Shown: positions 22,980-33,107 of the stretch, in pieces
Numbering within the stretch: position 1 is the first letter of the stretch
Layout of the letters: each line of letters opens with the position of its first letter
Assembly (NCBI GenBank): GCA_021464245.1
Contig: JADCRB010000013.1
Location: 11,933,631-11,997,630, forward strand
DNA: 64,000 bases
Source: Carallia brachiata
Lineage: Eukaryota; Streptophyta; Magnoliopsida; Malpighiales; Rhizophoraceae
Reading direction: 5' to 3'
Program-made: the position numbers and the translations under genes
The notes under the pieces: model-generated
Databases searched by the model: none
Told to the model about the DNA's origin: nothing
The model's input: only the letters and a program-made list of their open reading frames with translations

Positions 22980-24536
22980 TTACAAATCAAACGGATCCTG
23001 AGCATATCTTGGAGGAGCCGTATCTTCTTCTTCTTCTTCACTGGAGTCTTCTGAATCTTTGGCAAGGTTAATGGTTTTGCCAGTAGACTTCTTGGAGGAA
23101 GAATGAGGAGTTAATTCCCGAGACATTTGTTGCATGATTGCAAGATATTCTTCTCTGGTTTTAGCAGTGGAGAGTTTAAATTGCCAATGACACTTCTCGG
23201 CCAGAAAAGCAACATGCTCTTTGTTCATGGCTAGCAACTGAGGATAAGAAGCCTCTGCATGTTGTTTTAAATGTGTAGTGAGCCATTTGTCAACTGCTGG
23301 GAGATTAACATTGGAAGGAATGTCATACTTGTTCCACCATCGGATGTAGAACAGTCTGGCAACCATATTTCCAGCTTTATGAGGTACAAATTTGTAATCT
23401 GATTGTAATACCCATGGTATAAAAAATTTTACACAAAAGGAAAAGATTTTAGGGAAAAGCTTTTCTTGTTCTGGGATTTTGTAGTGTTTATCAAAAAGTT
23501 TATAACAGGGTATCAATTCTTCTGGGAGGATGAATTGAGTACAACCAAAATAATCCCACCATTGAAGGAACCATTTTGGAATCTGTTTAGGCTAAAAGGT
23601 TTTCTCAAAATAGATTAGCCAAGTGTGGCCACGTTTAGAATTTTGGTAGAAAAAGGCATTAAACCATGCCTGCTGATAATCCCAATATGAAAAATAAAGG
23701 GAAGGATCAGGATTATTAGGGTCAAGTTGTATACCTTCCAAAAGAAATGGAGAGCCATACTGTTTAGGGTGGAGGATATCCATGATCTGACAAGTGGAAT
23801 ATGAATAGTCTTTGTTAGGATCAAAGGTGGTATCCGTAAAGGTTTTCCATTGTCCATCAATTTTTACTTGGTATTGAAATTTGAATTTTACTGAGGGATG
23901 GTCTGTTTAAGAAAGGAGGGCCATAAAGTAGGCAACTGGTTTCCGAAAATCCCAAGGTTTAAATTCCCAATTGGCGCCAAAACAATTTAAAACTGCACCA
24001 TATGGGGTTCCCTGATGTTTACCTGAAGTTGGGGTATACCTTTCTTCATTCAAAAAGAGATTTTGATGAAATTCCTTTTGAACATAATCTGTCCAATTAT
24101 CCGAAGACAACGGTTTTAGAAATTCATTTTGAGACGTCTCCTGAGTAGAAGATGAGACAATCTCCTTTTGTTTTAAAGCGGGTTTAGAGGCAATACCTGA
24201 GGTCTTCACAGGCTGTAGTTTATTTTCGAGGTTTTGGAGGGCAAGAACCATTTGAGGGTCTTGAGCCAGTTTAGCAGCCCATTCAATAACGAGCTGTTTT
24301 TTAGATTTTAGCTCTTTTTCCTTGGCGAGCTCTTCCTCTTATCCGGCAATATCTGCCCAAGATTTTTTAACGGCTTTAAGAACTCTAGGGTTATTTTCCG
24401 GAGTGGGTTTAATGGCTTTAATGGCTGCTGAGAGCAGTTTTCCTGTGACTGGTTTAGGAGGGCTTTGGACTGTTTCATCTGAAACTTGAGTTTTACCTTT
24501 ATCTGAGGTTTGTTTCTTGGGCTTTTTAGGAGGCAT
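22980..24536 (-). pseudogene. Pararetrovirus ORF2, second reverse copy A
   Basis: It starts at an intact ATG (24536-24534). A stop lies near 24340 and others near 23909 and 23592; the open stretches are 24339-24536, 23907-24251, 23592-23783 and 22980-23516. It has the same three-part composition as the other copies: basic Lys-rich N-terminus, aromatic core and acidic tail ending DPFDL. CAG and CAA at the positions of the forward copy's stops show the ancestral state there. Confidence 0.8.
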
Positions 24537-24660
24537 GATGAAGAAGGCCTGTTTTGGAGAAATTCTCTGGTTAGAAAATCGGGCAAAGAATTATTTTCTC
24601 CCTCAATATACTCAATATCAAAATCAAATATACTAAGTATAGCCTGCCATCTAGCAAAAA
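24308..24660 (-). pseudogene. ORF1 3' end (RNase H C-terminal part), lineage A
   Basis: Minus-strand end of ORF1, overlapping ORF2 by 229 nt (24308-24536). It covers the last RNase H residues (around SLPDFLTREF) and the Lys/Gln-rich tail. The remainder of ORF1 is cut away at 24660, where a forward coat fragment begins. Confidence 0.78.
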
Positions 24661-24861
24661 TTCAAGCAGTATTTGTTACAGTTTCAACAATCTCTGGAAT
24701 CACCTCTCGCTACAACAACCACTGCTTTAAATTCTTATTCAAACCCCTATGATTTGACTACTATTTTAAACAAATCACGAAAACCAAAGTCTTCTGACCT
24801 TTCTTTGTAGCAATTGCAATATGAGATCAAGACTATTAAAACTGAACTTAAAGTTTTAAAA
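24661..24861 (+). pseudogene. ORF1 fragment: region between nucleocapsid and protease, forward
   Basis: A 200-bp forward piece equivalent to about 7667-7865 of the forward genome (around QYLLQ and SNPYDFTTILNKSRKPKSSD). It has a premature stop. It is joined on both sides to minus-strand viral DNA, so it is a small inverted patch at the edge of the cluster. Confidence 0.78.
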
Positions 24862-24983
24862 GGGTACTGTTTAGGTACTGTTGCAGGACTGGTGGCTTTT
24901 TTTAAATTTTTATGAACAGTATTTACTGTTCATTGACTAGTGGCCTTTTTGCAATTTTAGCAAATAGTAATTAAGCAGCGTTT

Positions 24984-24986
<3 letters not shown>
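24862..24986 (-). promoter_or_regulatory. Viral promoter fragment at the right edge of cluster 1
   Basis: Minus-strand piece equivalent to about 22848-22970. It contains the two CCGGT-type boxes (mutated) and the GAACAGTA/TACTGTTC inverted repeat, but no TATA box. It ends directly in a (TA)n tract. Confidence 0.7.

Positions 24987-25026
<40 letters not shown>
24987..25026. repeat. (TA)n microsatellite at the right border of cluster 1
   Basis: About 20 uninterrupted TA units between viral promoter sequence and the right half of the hAT-type element. The left border of the cluster (about 3690-3720) is also rich in TA runs, so the tract is probably the original integration target. Confidence 0.85.
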
Positions 25027-25031
<5 letters not shown>

Positions 25032-25372
25032 AATTAAATATTAATTTTTTTTAGTTTTAAGGATTAAATTGAAAATTTAATAAACTTAGAGTTCAAATTA
25101 TAATTTAAACAAACTTTGGGATCAAATTAAAATGTTTGAATTTTTTATATTTTACTTGGACCGGTTGGATCGGTCTGGTCTTGGCCGGGTTTTACCGGTT
25201 TTGACCGGTCTGAGTTTTATTTAATTTTTGCCTTGAATCGGATTGGACAACCGGCCGGTCACCGGTTCAACCGGTCGGACCGACCGGTCCAGTCCGATTT
25301 TCACAACCATGATGCCCGTTACCTGTCAGGAAAAAAAAAAACCTCTGCATCACTAATTTGCAATTAGACGCT
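25027..25372. other. Right half of the hAT-type element and Gypsy leader, no gene
   Basis: AT-rich spacer, then GC-richer ACCGGT/CCGGTC subterminal repeats up to 25311, the 8-bp duplication, and about 50 bp of Gypsy leader with an A-run before the gag ATG at 25373. Confidence 0.7.
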
Positions 25373-26226
25373 ATGTCTTCACACAAATCATTTGATTCTG
25401 AAGCCAAATTGTCTCGTGTTGAAGAATCATTATCTTTTATTCAAGAGTGTCTCAAGAAGCTTGAACAGACGATCCTTCCATAAGGCAAAACCAAGTTGGA
25501 AGACACTGCTTCTGAATCTTCCAGTAAACAAAAAGAGTCGATGGAGTCCTTTGGAGGCAACGACCGTGACTATACACAACCACAAATGAAAGTGGAATTT
25601 TCTCGTTGGGATGAGAGTGACCCTGCAGGTTGGATTTTTAGAGCTGAAAAATATTTTAGTTTCCATTGTAAAATAGAAGAGTTCAAAGTGGAAATCACAT
25701 CCATTCAATTGGAAGGCGATGTTATCCAATGGTACAATTGGTTTGAAACCTGTACTAAAGTTCTGATTTGGGCTGAATTCACCAAAGGCCTTCTGGTTCG
25801 TTTTTGGCCCTTGGAATTTCAAAATGTTGATGGAGAGCTTGCTAGCCCTGGAATACCAGAGTCGTTTTGAGTGACTCGCCGATCGAGCCAAAGATTGGTC
25901 AGAGAGACAGTTGGTGGGAACATTCATTGAAAGGCTTATTCCTAACATCTAGCGAGAAGTTAAGGCTGGCTAGCCATGAACAATGGTTGCTACCATCTCC
26001 TTTGCTAGACTACAGGAGGAAAAGTTGGGTGCTGATAACCGTTGTCCATTTACCAAAGGAATTAGCAAGCCTACAGATGGTAACACTGACTCATTTGTTT
26101 TTACTCATCCTACTAATGCAAAAAGATTGACTCAGAAGGAGTTGAAAGAGCAGACAGCGAAGGGAACTATGCTGGCATTGTGATGAGAAATGGCACAAGG
26201 AGCATCGTTGTAAGCAGGGAAAGCTC
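25373..26226 (+). pseudogene. Gypsy chromovirus gag (decayed)
   Basis: The ATG at 25373 opens a reading frame (MSSHKSFDSEAKLSRVEE) that is stopped at about 25483 and continues in frame at 25496-25870. It contains the retrotransposon gag core (WDESDPAGWIFRAEKYF, followed by W...F). After frameshifts it ends in a zinc knuckle CX2CX4HX4C (26170-26211: CWHCDEKWHKEHRC), which is in the frame of the downstream protease. Gag would package the element's RNA. Confidence 0.8.
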
Positions 26227-28235
26227 TTGATGACGGAGCCTGGAGAGAAAGTTACTGAAGCGGAGGATGAATACATATATGCAGATCATGACGATGTCCA
26301 TGTTGAATATATGGATGAGCTAGTTGAATCTGCAGTTCATGCTTTAGTAGGATATTCTAATCCACAAACCATAAAGGTTGATGGATTCTTTGAAGGATGC
26401 CCAGTTACTGTATTAGTTGATTCAAGAAGCACTAATAATTTCGTGGATGAGAAGATTGCAAAGAGACTTGCATTTTTAGTCGAAGATTGCGACAAGTTTA
26501 CTATAAAGGTTGCAGATGGGAGAAATTTGACTTGCCAAGGGAAGTGCACAATGGTAAAGCTATTATTGCTAGGTCCTACCATTTATGTTGATATCTTTTT
26601 ATTACCTTTGGAAGACTATGACATTGTTCTTAGCATTGATTGGTTGTGAACTTTGGGAGATATCACTTGGAATTTTTCCAAGTTAACAATAAATTTTTCG
26701 TTAAATGGGCATGTGGTAGAGTTATAGGGAAAGCGCAGTGGCAGAATCACTACAATCACAAGCCATCAAATGGAGAGAGTCTTGAGAAAAGTAGGTCAAA
26801 GGTTCCTGGTGCATCTATATAGTGCAAAAGTTCCAAAGTTTCATTCTAAAAAGGAGACAGTGATAGATCTTTTATTGGCTGAATCTTCTGACTTATGTGT
26901 AGAGCCCAAAGGACTACCTCCTAGGTGGACACTCGATCATCAGATTCCCTTACTACCTGGGAGTGCTCCTACTAATGTCTGACCTTGTCGTTATCTACAT
27001 TTCTAGAAGGAAGAGATTGAGAAAATTGTGAAGGAGATGTTGGAAGCTGGCATCATTAGGCCAAATGGTAGTCCTTATTCCTCTCTTGTACTCTTGGTGA
27101 AGAAAAAAGATGGAACTTGGAGGATGTGTGTGGACTATCAGGCACTCAATTGCAGCACTTTAAAGGATAAATACGCTATTCTTGTTGTTGATGAGCTACT
27201 TGACGAGTTGGGAGGTGCTCAAGTATTCACTAAACTCGATTTGCGATCAAGTTATCACCAAATTCGGGTTTATGAAGAGAACATTCAAAAAACTGCTTTC
27301 AGAATGCATGATGGCCATTACGAGTTCTTAGTTATGCCTTTTGGGCTTACCAATGCTCCTTCGGCATTCCAGAGCTTGATGAATGATATATTTAGGCTAT
27401 ATCTGTGTAAGTTTGTCTTGATAGTTTTTGATGATATTTTGGTGTACAATTCTTCTCCTGATGTTCATTTATTGCATTTACGAACTGTATTCACCACTCT
27501 GTGTGAGCATTCCCTTTTTGTGAAAAAGTTAAAGTGCAGTTTTGCTAGTCAGACAGTGGAGTATCTTGGCCATGTTGTTTCAAAAAAAATTGTGGCAGTT
27601 GACCTTTTTAAAGTTCAAGCAATGCTTGACTGGCTAGTTCCAAAAACAATCAAGGTGCTGCATGGGTTCCTAGGATTGATTGGCTATTATCGCAATTTTG
27701 TCCATGACTGGAAAAATCAATGTTGATTCGACCACTCTTTTGAAGAAAGATTTATTCCAATGGAACGAAAAGGCTGAAGAAGCTTTCGTTCGCTTCAAGC
27801 ATGCCACGACCACTACATTTGTAATTGCCTCACCTGATTCCAGTAAGTTATTCATTATTGAATCTAATGCTTCTAGAGTTGGCATTGGTGCAGTTCTAAT
27901 ATAGGAAGGTCGTCCTATAGCCTTTACCAGCAAGGCGTTATATCCAACACATCTCAGTTTGTTTGTCTATGATAAGGAGATGTTAGCAATTGTTCACGCA
28001 GTTACTAAATGGCAACCTTACTTGATTGGGAGGCTGTTTAGATTTGAATGGATCATAAAAGCCTGAAGCATTTATTGGAACAACAAATCTCTTCAATGGA
28101 GCGACAAAAAGGGATCTCTAAATTGCTGAGATATGATTATGAGATTGTTTACAAAAAAAGGGAGCGAGAATCTTGGAGCTGATGCCTTATCTCACATTCC
28201 AAAGCAAGCTGAGCTGGTAGCAATCTCAATCCTTG
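26227..28235 (+). pseudogene. Gypsy chromovirus pol: protease, reverse transcriptase, RNase H
   Basis: Protease (26227-26649) has DSRST where the family has DSGST, so the active-site glycine is lost. RT (27028-27726) keeps KKDGTWRMCVDY, the FTKLDLRSSYHQIR box and MPFGLTNAPSAFQ, but its catalytic box reads VFDDIL instead of YIDDIL or similar. RNase H follows (about 27727-28235; GIGAVLI, then the ADALSHIPK end) with several stops, one just after GAVLI. The reading frame changes several times. Confidence 0.83.
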
Positions 28236-28259
28236 CTTGTAGTACCTTGGCACAAGTCA

Positions 28260-29671
28260 GAGATGAATGGTGGAATGATCCTGACCCCCGAGAATAATTG
28301 AGAAGCTGCAAGAAGATCCTTTTTTAGTTGTCCATTATACTTTGGATTCTACAGACTTGCGTTACAAAGGCTGAGTGGTACTCGTCCCTCATTCTCATTA
28401 TAAGGAAACAATTTTGCAGGAGTTTCATGCGTCTCCTATTGCAGGTCAGTTAGAATTTCTTTGTACTTACAAGCGTATCTGTTAGGATTTTTATTGGAAG
28501 GGTATGAAGAGCAAAAAAAAAAAAATTTGTAGCTGAATATGATGTTTGCCAGCATCATATGAGTGAATCTGTGACATACCCAAGTCTTTTTTAACCACTG
28601 CTTATTCTAGAACAGGTTTGGACAGATATCTCCACGGACTTTATTGGGGTATTCTATTGTCCTAAGATAAAACGACTATTCTTTTTGTCGTTGATCATTT
28701 GATTAAGTACGCTTATTTTTGTACTATTAGTCATCCTTATATTGCTGCCACTATTGGTCGAATATTTATTGAGAATATTGTAAAGTTGCATGGTGTCCCT
28801 AAGTCCATTGTCAACGATTGAGATAAAGTCTTTACCAATAATTTCTGGAAGGAATTATTTTATCTGCATGGGACACAGCTAAATATGAGCACTGCCTATT
28901 ACCCTCAGACAGCTGGCCAAACTGAGGTTGTCAACAGGTGCTTGGAGAATTATCTTCGCTGCTTTACAAGTGACAAGCTGAAGGACTAGGTGAAATAGCT
29001 TCTTTGGGCTGAATGGTAGTACAATACCACTTATCATTCCTCTACAAAGATGACTCATTTTGAACCTGTCTATGGTCGAGCTTCGCAAACTCTTGTTAAA
29101 CATATAGTTGGGTCTTCTCAGGTGGGTCAGGTTGATAAAGACTTAGTAGATCTGGACAAATTGATCTAAATTCTCAAAGACAGTCTTGTCGCGGCCCAAG
29201 CCCGTATGAAGCAGCATGCAGATATATACTATACAAAACGTGAATTTTCAGTAGGGGATTGGGTTTATCTCAAGCTCCAACCACATAGATAGATGTTAGT
29301 TACTATGTGGTCATCAATGAAGTTATCTTATCACTTTTTTGGACCATTTAAGGTTCTTGAGCATGTGGGTCCTGTTGTTTACCATTTGGGCTTACCAGTA
29401 GGGACAAAAGTATATCTTTTCTTCCATGTCTCAAGTTTGAAGAAAAAACTAGGAGAAAATGTAATTGTTCAGAACAAGTTATTTGATATTGCTGACCACA
29501 GTGAAGTTTTAGTTCAGTTGCAAGCTATTCTTGACTGATGCATGGTTAAGCATGTCAATCGAGCTGTCACTCAAGTCCTCGTTTAGTGGACTAATCTTCC
29601 AGATGAGGATGCTACTTGGGAGTTCTATCATTCTCTTGTGGAGAGATTCTTGAAATTTATTGTTGGCTAGC
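28260..29671 (+). pseudogene. Gypsy chromovirus integrase with C-terminal chromodomain
   Basis: Decayed integrase: remains of the HHCC region (28360-28570), the core with HGVPKSIVND and the [16 protein letters not shown] box (about 28790-28940), and a C-terminal part (29200-29530; FSVGDWVYLKLQPHR, GPFKVLEHVGPVVYHLGLP). The end (about 29535-29671; WTNLPDEDATWE) has chromodomain character, which in plants marks chromoviruses that target heterochromatin. Many stops interrupt it. The subclade (Reina or Tekay type) is not resolved. Confidence 0.8.
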
Positions 29672-29691
29672 CTTGAGGACAAGGCTATTTT

Positions 29692-29705
29692 GAAGGGCAG
29701 CAGAA
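29692..29705 (+). other. Polypurine tract of the Gypsy element
   Basis: The purine-rich GAAGGGCAGCAGAA lies directly before the right LTR, the expected plus-strand primer position. It is interrupted by two pyrimidines. Confidence 0.5.
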
Positions 29706-30043
29706 TGATACAATTTCTTAATTAATGATATTTTATTTTGATTGTTCTTTATTATTTTCGTATTCATAGGAGTAATTGTCGATGTAAAAAATTGTCTTGA
29801 TTCTCAAGTCAATAGCCTTGACTATCAAGTTAGTAGATTTTTCCTTGATAGTTAAGTTAGGCTTTGGCCTATACTTATGTACTATTGTATGACCTTTTCT
29901 TTTAGACAATCAAATATATCAAAGCTTTTAGCTTATTTGTGGCTGATCCCCTCGAAGCGATCATTGGAGGCTGATCCCCTCGAAGAGATCAATCCATTTA
30001 TTTTCTGCAATTTTTCTTATTTTTCAGCCCTTGCTTCTCATCA
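29706..30043 (+). repeat. 3' LTR of the Gypsy chromovirus
   Basis: 338 bp, alignable with 3172-3508 over its full length. It starts TGATACAATTT and ends CTCATCA, and is followed by TCTTA, the partner of the 5' flank TCTTG. Numerous substitutions separate the two LTRs, so the insertion is old. Confidence 0.85.
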
Positions 30044-30048
30044 TCTTA

Positions 30049-30683
30049 TGGGGGTCTGTCTCTTTTGTATTCATGGGGGTTATGGGAGTGGTTTCTTAAC
30101 CATGTATTCAATTTATTTAATTTGGAAATTAAAATCTGCACAAGGAAGCCAATGCCTACCTCTTTTTTACATTCTATTGTTCATTGTTGGACAATCTAAA
30201 TATGAAAAACACAACTACTTGTTTCAATTTCAATAGGTGAAACCTTTTGGTGCCATAGCTTTGGTCAAGGTATTTGTTGGCATTTTGATGTCTCGGTAAA
30301 GCTTTTAACAGTGGCAAATGTAAATGCGTTGGCATTGGCATGACATAGATGACCATTTTGACTACAAATAAATCGAATGGATCCAATTTTTGCATATTTA
30401 AAATTGGCTCATTTAATGAAGAAGCCCAAAAGTGAAATTTGGTTTCATTGTTTAGATAATGAGCCGAACCAAGGCATTTTCATGATTAAATAATATTTCA
30501 TTATAGTTTTGCAGCTTTGTTATTAATTGACTCTTTAAACAAGTTTTAAATGAATTCTTCACAACCTAAATTATTTACGTTTGTTTTTAATTAAGTTTGA
30601 CTTGTTTATTAATAAAAGAGTTTTAGATTTAGGTTTTGTGTTGCTTATCCTATAATTGAACGAATTCAAGTAATATATATATA
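30049..30683. other. Interval between Gypsy element and viral cluster 2, no gene seen
   Basis: AT-rich sequence with only short open frames. The first part should be the displaced continuation of the receptor-kinase 3' region (see 2976-3171). It ends in a short (TA)n tract (30671-30683) that borders the second viral cluster. Confidence 0.55.
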
Positions 30684-31161
30684 TCTCCAGAGAAGATCCA
30701 ACCCATTCCTCTGTAAGGATCCTTTCTGTCTATCTTCTTTGTAAATGTTCTCTTTTTAAATAAATGTTCTTTTTTTTATCTTTGTTTTAAAGCACCAGAT
30801 GTGGTAGGCTTGCCTCCCGAGTTGGTTGCTGTTCTTATTTACTGTTTATTGTTCTTATTTACTGTTTATTTACTATTTATGTTTACTATTTTGATCTATG
30901 TATATAGACTGGAAACCAGAACCAAAAGGATTTTGAGTGTCTTATGTGGCACATAAGAACAAGGATCTAGTTCGGGTGAAACAATGTCAGTACTTTAGAT
31001 CTATTATTATTTTTATTATACCCTTTCATCTTTTATTTTCATCTATTAGTTCATCTGTTTATGCCTTTTTGATCTTGGAGCGATTTTGGTATAAGAGCCT
31101 AGAAAAGGCTGTATATTTATTTAAACTATAATTCTATTTAATAATAATTTAGATAAGTGGT
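30684..31161 (+). promoter_or_regulatory. Terminal repeat, primer site and leader, forward piece of lineage B
   Basis: It matches the reverse complement of 32478-32870 and 40400-40500. It contains AATAAA in ATAAATG context near 30760, the primer site with one mismatch at 31087-31099 (TGGTATAAGAGCC), and the first part of the leader up to GTGGTTGTG. The TATA/promoter part is missing because the left border lies inside the transcribed repeat. Confidence 0.75.
31087..31099 (+). other. Mutated tRNA-iMet primer binding site, lineage B
   Basis: TGGTATAAGAGCC differs from the perfect site by one C-to-A change. It is the only forward-oriented primer site in cluster 2. Confidence 0.75.
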
Positions 31162-31170
31162 TGTGATAGA

Positions 31171-31279
31171 CTACTCCGGTTATACCCTTGCAGCACACAA
31201 CTATTGCCCTGTCCGTCGGGACTTACTGTTGCTATCCTCTTGGCAATAGTTGTGTGCTGCAAGGGTATAACCGGAGTAG
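31171..31279. repeat. Perfect 38-bp inverted repeat with a 33-bp loop
   Basis: Arms 31171-31208 (CTACTCCGGTTATACCC...) and 31242-31279 are exact reverse complements. Both arms are viral leader sequence: a reverse-oriented leader piece (31162-31241) is joined to a forward leader piece (31242-31288), then the sequence turns into reverse-oriented ORF2. It is a fold-back junction. Confidence 0.92.
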
Positions 31280-31290
31280 TATAGTCTGAA

Positions 31291-32402
31291 ACCTGGGTTT
31301 TACCTTTATCTGTTTCTTTAGGCTTTGATTTTCTAGGCATGATATGAAAGGCCTGTTTTGAAGGAATTCCCGGGTCAGAAAATCAGGAAGGGAATTGTTC
31401 TCTCCTTTAATATATTCAATTTCAAAATCAAATATACTAAGTATAGCCTGCCATCTAGCAAAAATTTGTTTACAAGCAACATTTTTAACATCTTTTTCTA
31501 AAATTCCTTTTGCAGACTTACAGTCAACCCAAAGCAGAAACCTCTAGTTTAGTAAATCAGATTGAAATTTAGAAATACATAAAACAATACTTAAAATTTC
31601 TTTTTGTATAGTAAAATAATTTAATTGAGCACCTTTCCAATGGCCAGAAGTATATTGGATAATATATTCTTTTCCATTAGAAAGTTGTTTTAAAATACCA
31701 CCATAGCCAAGATCAGAAGCATCTGTTTCAACTATCTTAGGTGCAGAAGGGTCAGGAAGGGAAAGACAAGGAATGTCTTTGACCTGTTGTTTAATTTTTT
31801 GAATGATGGAGGTATGTTCATCTGTCCAAGGAGAGGGATTTTTACTAAGACGTTGATGAAGAGGTTTACACATAAAATTTAGATTTGGATAGAAATCAAG
31901 AACATAATTGAGACTTCCTAAGAATCTCTGTAACTGAGTTTTATCCAGGATTTTATCAGGAAACTTATCAACAAAGGATAAGGATCGTTGTATAGGCATA
32001 ATTGTTCCTTGGATGATATGATGTTCAAGAAAACGAATTTTTGTCTGGAAAAGAGACATTTTAGATTGGGACAGAACTAGACCATTTTTCTTTACAATGA
32101 AGAAAAATGTTTTTAAGTGTTTAAAATGTTCTGAAATGGAATGAGAAAACACCAATATGTCATCAATGTAAACAATGATAAAATGTGAATATGCAGAGAA
32201 AATGTCATTCATTATTCTTTGAAATTCACTTGACGCGTTTTTCAAACCAAATGGCATAACATTCCACTCATACTGTCCAAATGGAACAGTAAAGGCAGTT
32301 TTATAACGGTCTTGTGGGGCAATTTGAATTTGCCAAAAACCTGATTTTAAGTCAAATTTAGAAAATATTAGTGCAGAATGCAGTTTATTTAATAAATCCA
32401 TA
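31291..32402 (-). pseudogene. Lineage B ORF2 start and ORF1 RT-RNase H fragment, reverse
   Basis: Minus strand. The ORF2 ATG is at 31340 with only its first 17 or so codons. Upstream is the ORF1 end, with RT from LLNKLHSALIFSKFDLKSGFW through YIDDILVFS to RNase H. From 32401 to 31544 it reads open for 285 codons with the RT catalytic box intact, until a CAG-to-TAG stop. The N-terminal half of RT and all upstream domains are missing. Confidence 0.83.
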
Positions 32403-32464
32403 TGGCATAACGCGTCAGTACTTTATTAACAATCACAGTAAATAATTGATTACCACATCAACCT
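32403..32464. other. Non-viral filler at a cluster 2 junction
   Basis: About 60 bp (starting near GGCATAACGCGTCAGTAC) match no part of the viral copies here except a few bases at the edges. They lie between the truncated RT fragment and the next genome's primer site. Such filler is typical of end-joining repair. Confidence 0.5.
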
Positions 32465-32477
32465 GGCTCTGATACCA
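32465..32477 (-). other. tRNA-iMet primer binding site, 3' boundary of the full lineage B genome
   Basis: GGCTCTGATACCA on the plus strand is a perfect primer site in minus orientation. With the site at 40469-40481 it defines one complete genome unit. Confidence 0.88.
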
Positions 32478-33107
32478 AAATCGCCCCAAGATCAAAAAGG
32501 CATAAACAGATGAACTAATAGATGAAAATAAAAGATGAAAGAGTATAATAAAAATAATAATAGATCTAAAGTACTGACGTTGTTTCACCCGAACTAGATC
32601 CTCGTTCTTATGTGCCACATAAGACACTCAAAATCCTTTTGGTTCTGGTTTCCAGTCTATATACTTAGATCAAAATAGTAAACATAAATAGTAAATAAAC
32701 AGTAAATAAGAACAGCAACCAACTTGGGAGGCAAGCCTACCACATCTGGTGCTTTAAAACAAAGATAAAAAAAAGAACATTTATTTAAAGAGAGAACATT
32801 TACAAAGAAGATAGACAGAAAGGATCCTTACAGAGGAATGGGTTGGATCTTTTCTGGAGAACTGGAGAGGTTTAGAGAGAAGGAAGAGAGTTTTAGAAGA
32901 GAGAGAGAGGAGCTATCCAAGTTCTGCTAACAAATGAGACAGAAGCATGGTTTTATAGGGAGAGGGGGTATTGTTTAAGTACTGTCGCAGGACCGGTGGC
33001 CTTTTTGCAATTTTTATGAACAGTATTTACTGTTTATTGACCGGTGGCTTTTTTGCAATTTTTGCAAACAGTAAATAAACGGTTTTTATATGGGGTTTAA
33101 ACAGAGT
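32478..33107 (-). promoter_or_regulatory. Promoter and terminal-repeat region, full lineage B genome
   Basis: Minus strand. TATA at 32951-32958 (TTTTATAG on plus), two ACCGGT boxes and the AACAGTA/TACTGTT inverted repeat at about 32990-33055, and an AATAAA signal at 32780-32785. The arrangement is the same as in lineage A although the surrounding sequence has diverged. Confidence 0.75.

Larger units (their letters stand above)
3725..24987. mobile_element. Endogenous pararetrovirus cluster 1 (lineage A, florendovirus-like)
   Basis: A mosaic of at least eight segments from one viral lineage. Forward: 3725-4157 and 4158-13317. Reverse: 13318-13533, 13534-21617, 21618-22235 and 22236-24660. Forward: 24661-24861. 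Reverse: 24862-24986. Domains are movement protein, coat with CCHC finger, aspartic protease, RT with YIDD, RNase H and an extra ORF2. There is no integrase and there are no LTRs. The left border is AT-rich with TA runs and the right border is a pure (TA)n tract. The Florendovirus assignment rests on gene order (ORF1 polyprotein plus ORF2 of unknown function); Petuvirus-like relatives are possible. Confidence 0.85.
3601..25311. mobile_element. hAT-type non-autonomous element (MITE), split by viral cluster 1
   Basis: Left end 3601 (CAAGGTTGTCAGAATCGGA) and right end 25311 (TCCGATTTTCACAACCATG) are imperfect terminal inverted repeats. A perfect 8-bp target duplication ATGCCCGT flanks them at 3593-3600 and 25312-25319, the size known for hAT elements. 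The element itself is about 450 bp: 3601-3724 and 24987-25311. Subterminal regions are full of ACCGGT and GGTTCAACCGG repeats, and the middle is AT-rich with a (TA)n tract. It has no coding capacity. The viral DNA lies at the TA tract. Confidence 0.82.
3172..30043 (+). mobile_element. Ty3/Gypsy chromovirus (decayed), carrying nested insertions
   Basis: This LTR retrotransposon has paired, clearly diverged LTRs of 337 and 338 bp (3172-3508 and 29706-30043), each starting TGATAC and ending CATCA. A degenerate tRNA-Met primer site follows the left LTR and a purine tract precedes the right one. The flanking 5-bp duplication is TCTTG/TCTTA (3167-3171, 30044-30048; one mismatch). The internal region encodes gag, protease, RT, RNase H, integrase and a C-terminal chromodomain (25373-29671), all with stops or frameshifts. 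Its 5' leader is split at 3601 by a hAT-type element that carries viral cluster 1. Without these insertions the element would be only about 5 kb. Confidence 0.85.
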
